From JAZDMK01 sp043800975 (lineage in GTDB: Bacteria > Bacteroidota > Bacteroidia > Bacteroidales > JAHJDW01): a stretch of 21,057 nt of DNA. The stretch spans positions 1 to 21,057 of the forward strand of contig JAZDMK010000058.1 in NCBI GenBank assembly GCA_043800975.1, written 5' to 3'. The notes under the pieces were generated by a model. The model was not told the origin of the DNA and searched no databases. It worked only from the letters and a program-made list of their open reading frames with translations. Below are positions 16,065-21,057 of the stretch, piece after piece (position 1 is the first letter of the stretch; every line of letters begins with the position of its first letter). The position numbers and the translations under genes were made by a program.

Positions 16065-16141
16065 TTTGGTCGGATAAAGCCAGCAGACTGCTTCACAACA
16101 TTCTTGTTTTTTATAATGAAAGGATTAAAAGTAAAACCTCT
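16046..16141 (+). pseudogene. Truncated RelE/ParE-type toxin, 5' fragment
   Basis: From ATG 16046 the frame encodes 32 codons, MGKQKLIWSDKASRLLHNIL and then VFYNERIKSKTS. It matches the start of Bacteroidota RelE/ParE toxins (a WSDxA strand followed by an L..I..FYNER.KSKT helix). Full toxins are about 95-100 residues. Here the strands carrying the active surface are gone, and the frame runs directly into the signal peptide of the next gene. No remaining toxin sequence is evident downstream. The fragment overlaps the antitoxin by 19 bp. It is probably non-functional. Confidence 0.65.
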
Positions 16142-16498
16142 ATGAAAAATCTTTTTCTCATATGCTTTGTATTGATTGCCGGCTCTGCCTTTGCACAAAA
16201 TAATACAAACCTGCCGAAAGACACTTGCACTTTCGTTTTGCCGAATGTGATTACAGCCGGGTCGTATGAAAGGATTCACTTTTCAACCAACTGCAACTGC
16301 ATTGAATTTAAAATTGAAATTTATAACCGCTGGGGAGAAAAAATGTATGTGCAGGAGAACCTCAATAATTATGAGCTCGGATGGAATGTAGATAAGGTAG
16401 AGAATGGCACGTATGTGTGGATGATCATTGCAAAATTTATAGGTGATTCGGAAGTGTTTGAAGTGAAGAAGACGGGGACTATTTCGGTGATGAAGTGA
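16142..16498 (+). CDS. Small secreted protein made of a lone T9SS type B-like domain
   Basis: From ATG 16142 the protein has 118 residues: a signal peptide (MKNLFLICFVLIAGSAFAQ) followed almost at once by a domain resembling the gliding-motility-type C-terminal sorting domain. Visible are FVLPNVITAG, CNCIEFKIEIYNRWGEKMY, LGWNVDKVENGTYVWMI and KKTGTISVMK. The SPNNDGxND loop of full-length type B domains is replaced. No passenger domain exists, so it is not an ordinary cargo. The frame continues upstream into a toxin fragment, but the internal signal peptide and the paralogue at 18520 show the true start. It could dock on T9SS or PorP/SprF-type partners, or be a solitary beta-sandwich of other use. 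Its promoter is unclear and it may be transcribed with the antitoxin gene. Confidence 0.75.
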   Translation: MKNLFLICFVLIAGSAFAQNNTNLPKDTCTFVLPNVITAGSYERIHFSTNCNCIEFKIEIYNRWGEKMYVQENLNNYELGWNVDKVENGTYVWMIIAKFIGDSEVFEVKKTGTISVMK

Positions 16499-16540
16499 AA
16501 AGACCGAAGACCGGAGACGGAAGCCGGAAATGGAAATCTG
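16499..16540 (+). repeat. Purine-rich heptamer run directly after the stop codon
   Basis: Six heptamers in phase, AAAGACC, GAAGACC, GGAGACG, GAAGCCG, GAAATGG and AAATCTG, begin on the base after the stop. The same ordered run, with small changes, follows dnaG at 20928. Confidence 0.8.
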
Positions 16541-16570
16541 CGCACATGCTTTCACGTTCTGGAAAAACGA

Positions 16571-16625
16571 AGAGATGGAAGACCGGAAACAGTTATCAGT
16601 GATCTGTAATCAAGTAATCAGTTCG
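16571..16625 (+). repeat. Second heptamer run in the same intergenic space
   Basis: AGATGGA and AGACCGG-like heptamers are followed by CAGTTAT (16590), CAGTGAT, CTGTAAT, the 8-mer CAAGTAAT and CAGTTCG (to 16625). This is a second, T-containing class of 7-bp unit placed between two convergent genes. Confidence 0.6.
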
Positions 16626-16684
16626 CTGCGGCGGATGAAAAGCTTGCGCGCATGCTAGCGCCTTGGGTGAAAATGAGGCCGGGA

Positions 16685-18376
16685 TTAGTTTTTTATAATT
16701 TTTCTGACAAAAGAATCACTATCTGCTTTCACGGAAACAACATAAAAACCTTGCGTTACGTTTAGATGTACCGGTAGTTTGCTGCAGTTATCGAAATTTT
16801 TGCTGAAAATAATTCTTCCTGAAATATCAGAAATTGTAACATCAATATTTTGATAAGCATTGCCCAAATCGATTGTAAAATCACCGGTTGATGGGTTAGG
16901 GAAAATGTTGACTTCATTCAGAGATGAATGTTCGGAGATACCTACCGGCTGATTTAACTTAAGAATAAATGCATCGTTGCTTCCTGCAGAAACAAGATTA
17001 TAAATTCCTGCTCCGGGATCAAAGTCTACAGTACCCTGAAAAGAACCAGTAGTATAAATGTTACCTGTTGCATCCACCATTCCGGAATATGCTACTTCAT
17101 CTAAAGTGTCTCCAATTTGTTTCACCCAAAGAAAATCACCGGCAGTATCAAGTTTCAGAAGATAAATATCGTTATTTCCTGCTGAAATTAAATTCTCAAC
17201 TCCGGCCCCGGGATCGAAATCAAGGGTGTCTGTAAAAGAACCTGTTGCGTATAGGTTGCCAGAAACATCTGTAAAAATGGGTCCACTATAATTATACCCG
17301 GCGTTGCCAATTTGTTTAGCCCAGATAAAATTTCCAGCAGCATCCAGTTTTAGTATAAACATATCATTAAAGCCATAAGGAATTAAATTTGAGATTCCAG
17401 TACCCGGATCAAAATCAAGTGTATCTGAAAAAGTCCCGGTTATAAAAATATTAAAAAAAACATCCGTTGAAATTTCACCGCCATAATCATAATCATCGCT
17501 TCCAAATTTCTTTACCCATTTATAATTTCCCGAAGAATCCAGGTTAAGAATAAAAACATCGTATGCTCCATTTGAGGTTATATTGACTGTAGCGTATCCC
17601 GGATTAAAATCGGCAACACCATAAAAATTTCCGGTAATGTAAAGATCTCCGAAAGTACTAACGATCATACCCGAAGAAACACTTGGTGATGAATCTTCAA
17701 TTTGTTTTGCCCAAACGAAATGAGCATGACGATCAAGTTTAAGAACAAAAGCGTTGCAAATATCAAGAAAACCAGCAGATAAATTGAAAACACCAACACC
17801 CGGATCAAAATCTACAGTATGAAAGAAATTTCCCGTTGCATATACATTTCCAAAATCATCAAGTGAAATCGCAGTTATGTTTTCACTATGTTCACCACCA
17901 AAACGAGTTGCCCAGACAAAATTTCCGGTAGCATTCAATTTTAAAATAAAGATATCGTAACCACCAGCAGAAATTAAATTACTTAATCCGGTGCCCGGAT
18001 CAAAATCAGCTGTATCAGAAAAGGCACCTGCAAGGTAAATGTTTCCGAATGTATCTATTTTAATAGAACCTCCGTTGTCATCACCTTTTCCACCTATTTG
18101 TTTTGCCCAGATGAAGTTTCCGGAAGCATCCAGTTTTTGAACGAAAATATCTTTTCCACCTGTTGAAGTTAAATAGGACGTTCCTGCATTCGGATCAAAA
18201 TCGACAGTACCCTGAAAGTACCCGATGGTATAAATATTCCCTGATGCATCAGTAGTAATTTTTTTACCCACATCACTTCCGGTTCCGCCTGTTTGTTTGG
18301 CCCATTCAAATGTTTGAGAAAATGCAGAAAGGCTGAAGAGCATTCCCAGTAATAAAAATAACGTTTTTGTTTTCAT
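16685..18376 (-). CDS. Seven-blade SBBP beta-propeller protein with T9SS type A sorting domain
   Basis: The 563-residue protein has a signal peptide (MKTKTLFLLLGMLFSLSAFSQ) and then seven repeats of about 65 residues (22-478). Each follows the pattern FxWAKQxGG...DxxGNIYxTGxFxxTxDFDPGxGxxNLxSxGxxDxFILKLDxxGN, known from SBBP beta-propeller proteins. Seven copies suit a closed seven-bladed propeller. Residues 488-563 are a type A T9SS sorting domain: VNIFPNPSTGDFTIDL, VTISDISGRIIFSKN, QGFYVVSVK and FVRKIIKN. The product should be exported by T9SS and released or anchored at the surface. The ligand is unknown. It lies between, and points opposite to, the two small CTD-like genes. Repeats 2, 5, 6 and 7 are the most alike. 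Start ATG 18376 fits the signal peptide. Confidence 0.9.
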   Translation of the reverse strand: MKTKTLFLLLGMLFSLSAFSQTFEWAKQTGGTGSDVGKKITTDASGNIYTIGYFQGTVDFDPNAGTSYLTSTGGKDIFVQKLDASGNFIWAKQIGGKGDDNGGSIKIDTFGNIYLAGAFSDTADFDPGTGLSNLISAGGYDIFILKLNATGNFVWATRFGGEHSENITAISLDDFGNVYATGNFFHTVDFDPGVGVFNLSAGFLDICNAFVLKLDRHAHFVWAKQIEDSSPSVSSGMIVSTFGDLYITGNFYGVADFNPGYATVNITSNGAYDVFILNLDSSGNYKWVKKFGSDDYDYGGEISTDVFFNIFITGTFSDTLDFDPGTGISNLIPYGFNDMFILKLDAAGNFIWAKQIGNAGYNYSGPIFTDVSGNLYATGSFTDTLDFDPGAGVENLISAGNNDIYLLKLDTAGDFLWVKQIGDTLDEVAYSGMVDATGNIYTTGSFQGTVDFDPGAGIYNLVSAGSNDAFILKLNQPVGISEHSSLNEVNIFPNPSTGDFTIDLGNAYQNIDVTISDISGRIIFSKNFDNCSKLPVHLNVTQGFYVVSVKADSDSFVRKIIKN

Positions 18377-18410
18377 GATTTATGAATTAAGGTTAAGAAC
18401 TTTGGCCGCT

Positions 18411-18418
18411 CAAAAGTA
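18411..18418 (-). promoter_or_regulatory. Possible -7 box for the SBBP protein gene
   Basis: TACTTTTG on the minus strand fully matches TAnnTTTG and lies 34 nt before the ATG. No TTTG is found at the right distance upstream, so only half of the promoter signature is present. Confidence 0.35.
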
Positions 18419-18519
18419 TAAAATAAATGTTTATAATTTTGAATATGACCCATTAATAACACAACAGGTTGCATTGAGAAATATTTAATACCTTAGTAAC
18501 GAATTTGAAAATGCGATGT

Positions 18520-18882
18520 ATGAAAAAACTTCTTCTCTTATGCTTTGTATTGATTGCCGGATCTGCCTTTGCACAAAATAATAACAACACAACGAAAGAC
18601 ACCTGTGCGTTTGTTGTTCCCAATGTGGTAAGTCCGAATTCCAATATTGATCATCTGTTTGTGATATCTGCCAATTGCTATTGCGTTGAATTTAAAATGA
18701 CCATTTTTAACCGATGGGGAAAAGAGATGTACAAGCAAGAAACGCTGAATAATTTTGTGGTTGGCTGGGATTATCTGAAGGCTCAGGAAGGTGTGTATTA
18801 CTGGATGATTGAAGCGAAATTTCAGAAAGGTTCGGATGTGATTGAATTGGATCAGAAGGGGAATATTACGGTGCTTCATTAA
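18520..18882 (+). CDS. Small secreted protein, paralogue of the one at 16142
   Basis: From ATG 18520 the protein has 120 residues: the signal peptide MKKLLLLCFVLIAGSAFAQ and a single domain with CAFVVPNVVSPNSN, CVEFKMTIFNRWGKEMY, VVGWDYLKAQEGVYYWMI and QKGNITVLH. It is clearly paralogous to the protein at 16142 and resembles the gliding-motility-type sorting domain without any passenger. The PN motif is kept better here than in the paralogue, but the DGxND part of the calcium-type loop is missing. An upstream TTG at 18505 would add five residues and break the typical MKK start, so 18520 is used. It is divergent from the SBBP gene and lies about 100 bp before dnaG. Export by the Sec system is clear; recognition by T9SS is inference. 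Confidence 0.75.
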   Translation: MKKLLLLCFVLIAGSAFAQNNNNTTKDTCAFVVPNVVSPNSNIDHLFVISANCYCVEFKMTIFNRWGKEMYKQETLNNFVVGWDYLKAQEGVYYWMIEAKFQKGSDVIELDQKGNITVLH

Positions 18883-18891
18883 AAATACGTC

Positions 18892-18922
18892 GTGCCTAGC
18901 GGCACTGTATTGCATTTGCAAT
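18892..18922 (+). repeat. Pair of short palindromes, REP-like, between CTD gene and dnaG
   Basis: GTGCC and GGCAC (18892-18896, 18901-18905) form a perfect 5-bp stem around TAGC. Four bases later ATTGCA and TGCAAT (18909-18922) form a second stem around TT. The G+C-rich first hairpin resembles dispersed palindromic (REP-type) elements. It may also act as a terminator, although no T-run follows it. Confidence 0.5.
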
Positions 18923-18983
18923 GGGGACATATAATTATTAACACGCCTGCTCACAACTAACATTTTTTGTATTTTAGCCATCC

Positions 18984-20924
18984 GTGATTAAGAAAGAAAC
19001 CATAGAGGCGATTCTGGATGCTGCCCGCATTGATGAGGTGGTGGGAGAATATGTTGTGCTGCGCAAGCGTGGTGCGAATATGGTGGGATTGTGTCCGTTT
19101 CACAATGAGAAAACACCTTCGTTTTCGGTATCGCCGGTAAAGGGAATTTATAAATGTTTCGGTTGCGGTAAAGCAGGAAATGCGCTCAACTTCGTGATGG
19201 AGCATGAGCATCTTTCGTATCCCGAAGGGCTGCGTTATCTTGCAAAAAAGTACAGCATTGAAATCGAAGAAGAAAAAGCTTCACCCGAAGAGGCGATCAA
19301 TCGCGATAAGCGCGAAAGTCTTTTTGTTGTTTCTGCACTGGCACAAAGTTATTTTTCAGAAATGTTGACCGAAAGTGAAGAAGGAAAAGCGATTGGAAAA
19401 ACGTATTTCGAAGAGCGTGGCTTCACCGATGATATCATCAAAAAATTCCAGCTGGGTTTTAGTCCTTCGCAACGGGATGCATTCTCGCAGCACGCGCTGG
19501 CCAAGGGATACAGCCCCGAACATCTGGAAGCAACAGGGCTTTCTATCTTTCATGAAGGCAAGCCGGTGGATCGTTTCCGCGGTCGTGTAATTTTTCCCAT
19601 TCATAATATATCATCCCGCGTCATTGGCTTTGGCGCGCGTATCCTGGTAGCCAGCGACAGGGCACCCAAGTATCTGAATTCACCGGAGTCGGATATTTAT
19701 CACAAAAGCAATGTGCTTTACGGCATTCACCTTGCCCGCAAAGCCATGGCAGAAAAAGATAACTGCTATCTTGTGGAAGGATACACCGATGTTGTTTCGA
19801 TGCACATGGCCGGTGTTGAAAATGTAGTGGCATCTTCCGGGACATCGCTTACGATCGAACAGATACGACTGGTACGGAGATACACACCGAACATAACCAT
19901 TTTATACGACGGCGATACGGCAGGCATAAAAGCCTCGTTCCGCGGGATCGACATGATTCTGGAAGAAGGAATGAATGTGCGCATCGTTTTGTTTCCCGAT
20001 AAAGAAGATCCTGACTCTTTCGCCCGTAAAAACAGGCCTGCAGAAGTTCAGGAATTTATTGAAAAAAGTGCGCGCGGCTTTATTGATTTCAAAACTTCAT
20101 TGTTGCTTCGCGAAACCGGGAATGACCCTGTGAAGCGTACGGCATTGGTAAAAGAAATTGCTTCCACGATTGCAATTGTTCCCGATCCGCTTACCCGCTC
20201 GGCCTTTGCGCGCGACTGCTCGGCCCGCATGAATGTGGATGAACAGTTGCTGATTCATGAAATAAACCGGATGCGAAAAAAACATTCGGAAAAGAAACGA
20301 CCCGAGGAAGCCCAGCCGGAAGAGGGACTTCCGACTGAAGAATATATGTCGCCGGAACAATATGACCCGGATGACACAGAAGAATTTCAAGAAAAGGATA
20401 TCGTGCGTTTGATGATGCTGTATGGTGCAGAAGAAATTGAATTCGAAGAAGAGGCAGAAGGAAAAAAGAGAAAAGTGAGAATGAGTGCAGCAGATTATAT
20501 CATTCAAGAAATTCAGAATGATATTGAATTTGAAAATCATTCCTGCAAAAAAATATTTGATTACTATTGTGAACACCGCAGCCGTGATGAGTTTCCAACG
20601 GACAACAGTCTTACTGGACATCCGGATCATGAAATAAGTCATACCGCGATTAGCATGCTTCATCAGTCGTATACACTCAGTGATCACTGGTTAAAACACG
20701 GCATTGTTATTATGACGGAAGATAAAAAATTAAATTCTGCTGTTCGGCAAGCTGTGTTATTGTTGAAGTTGAAGAAAGTTGAAAAGAAATCGAAAGAAAC
20801 GCTTCAGTTGTTAAAAGATGCAGTGAGTGATGAAGAGATGGAAGGATATCAGATTTTGTATGTTCAGCTAGACCAGATCAAACGCGAGATTTCGAAGGAG
20901 CTGGGTGTGGTCATCAATAAATAA
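18984..20924 (+). CDS. dnaG: DNA primase
   Basis: The 646-residue primase makes RNA primers at the replication fork. The N-terminal zinc-binding domain has C37, H40, C58 and C61 in LCPFHNEKTPSFSV and YKCFGCGKAG. The catalytic core follows: RFRGRVIFPIHN, GFGAR, KYLNSPES and the TOPRIM motifs VEGYTDV (E265) and ILYDGDTAG (D309, D311), then FPDKEDPDSF. A linker from about 425 to 480 is very acidic and low in complexity. The C-terminal part is the poorly conserved helicase-binding region. Translation starts with GTG at 18984, because the conserved sequence begins at IKKETIEAIL. The gene marks the return to core genome. Heptamer repeats begin 3 nt after its stop. Confidence 0.96.
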   Translation: MIKKETIEAILDAARIDEVVGEYVVLRKRGANMVGLCPFHNEKTPSFSVSPVKGIYKCFGCGKAGNALNFVMEHEHLSYPEGLRYLAKKYSIEIEEEKASPEEAINRDKRESLFVVSALAQSYFSEMLTESEEGKAIGKTYFEERGFTDDIIKKFQLGFSPSQRDAFSQHALAKGYSPEHLEATGLSIFHEGKPVDRFRGRVIFPIHNISSRVIGFGARILVASDRAPKYLNSPESDIYHKSNVLYGIHLARKAMAEKDNCYLVEGYTDVVSMHMAGVENVVASSGTSLTIEQIRLVRRYTPNITILYDGDTAGIKASFRGIDMILEEGMNVRIVLFPDKEDPDSFARKNRPAEVQEFIEKSARGFIDFKTSLLLRETGNDPVKRTALVKEIASTIAIVPDPLTRSAFARDCSARMNVDEQLLIHEINRMRKKHSEKKRPEEAQPEEGLPTEEYMSPEQYDPDDTEEFQEKDIVRLMMLYGAEEIEFEEEAEGKKRKVRMSAADYIIQEIQNDIEFENHSCKKIFDYYCEHRSRDEFPTDNSLTGHPDHEISHTAISMLHQSYTLSDHWLKHGIVIMTEDKKLNSAVRQAVLLLKLKKVEKKSKETLQLLKDAVSDEEMEGYQILYVQLDQIKREISKELGVVINK

Positions 20925-20927
20925 TTA

Positions 20928-20969
20928 AAGGACCGGAGACGGAAGTCAGAAGACCGAAATGGAAATTTT
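20928..20969 (+). repeat. Purine-rich heptamer run after dnaG
   Basis: AAGGACC, GGAGACG, GAAGTCA, GAAGACC, GAAATGG and AAATTTT stand in phase from 3 nt after the dnaG stop. The set and the ending GAAATGG-AAAT match the run at 16499-16540. The remaining bases to 21057 are AT-rich and show no gene. Confidence 0.8.
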
Positions 20970-21057
20970 AAACAAACAAAGTAAGAAGTGATAAAGTCGA
21001 AGAACATAAGAGAAAATGAAAATTATTTGAATTCTTATTTTTTATTTACCCATTCGA

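Noticed and set aside
16046..16498. One 150-residue protein from ATG 16046
   Set aside because: A complete signal peptide starts at internal residue 33 and a paralogue at 18520 starts at the equivalent methionine, so two units are joined by chance or rearrangement.
18538..18981. 147-codon minus-strand open frame
   Set aside because: It is antisense to the small CTD-like gene at 18520, has no recognisable domain, and its composition follows the opposite strand.
20097..20687. 196-codon minus-strand open frame
   Set aside because: It is antisense to dnaG and its phenylalanine-rich sequence mirrors the glutamate- and lysine-rich codons of the primase linker.

Overview
The window looks like chromosomal DNA of a member of the Bacteroidota. 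The reasons are two kinds of type IX secretion (T9SS) sorting domain, a PorP/SprF-family outer-membrane protein, a MurF-alanine racemase fusion protein, two promoters of the Bacteroidota type (TTTG, about 20 nt, TAnnTTTG), and the absence of convincing Shine-Dalgarno sites. Several genes start with GTG or TTG. A genus cannot be named from the sequence alone. An mqnC gene points to menaquinone synthesis by the futalosine route.

Layout. (1) 1-5170, minus strand: a T9SS operon. It reads from a 1160-residue modular surface protein with a type B sorting domain, through a PorP/SprF-like membrane protein, into a secreted jelly-roll protein that runs off the window edge. (2) 5236-10273, minus strand: a housekeeping operon, pepA (leucyl aminopeptidase), pdxA (pyridoxal phosphate synthesis), murF-alr (cell-wall D-alanine enzymes). 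Neighbouring genes are 5 nt apart or overlap by 1 nt. (3) 10362-11450, plus strand: mqnC, divergent from pepA. (4) 11451-18983: an accessory stretch of mixed origin. It holds an XRE-like regulator, about 550 bp of short-period repeats, an AT-rich gene with a deoxyribosyltransferase/TIR-like fold and its own canonical promoter, two lipoproteins, an unknown secreted protein, an antitoxin whose toxin survives only as a fragment, two small secreted proteins that are little more than a T9SS type B-like domain, and a seven-blade SBBP propeller with a type A sorting signal. (5) 18984-20924, plus strand: dnaG primase, back in core-gene territory.

How it fits together. The T9SS cargo at 1688-5170 probably uses the adjacent PorP/SprF protein as its export or anchoring partner. 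The two small CTD-like proteins could dock on similar machinery without carrying a passenger. In the housekeeping operon, PdxA makes the cofactor that the racemase half of the next protein needs.

The most unusual signals are a degenerate 21-bp tandem array (12028-12279, twelve units in perfect phase), a neighbouring 42-bp array, and purine-rich 7-bp repeats just after the stop codons of three plus-strand genes. All have lengths that are multiples of 7 bp. Next in interest are the toxin fragment fused in frame to a secreted CTD-like gene, and the possible defence gene at 12651-13589.
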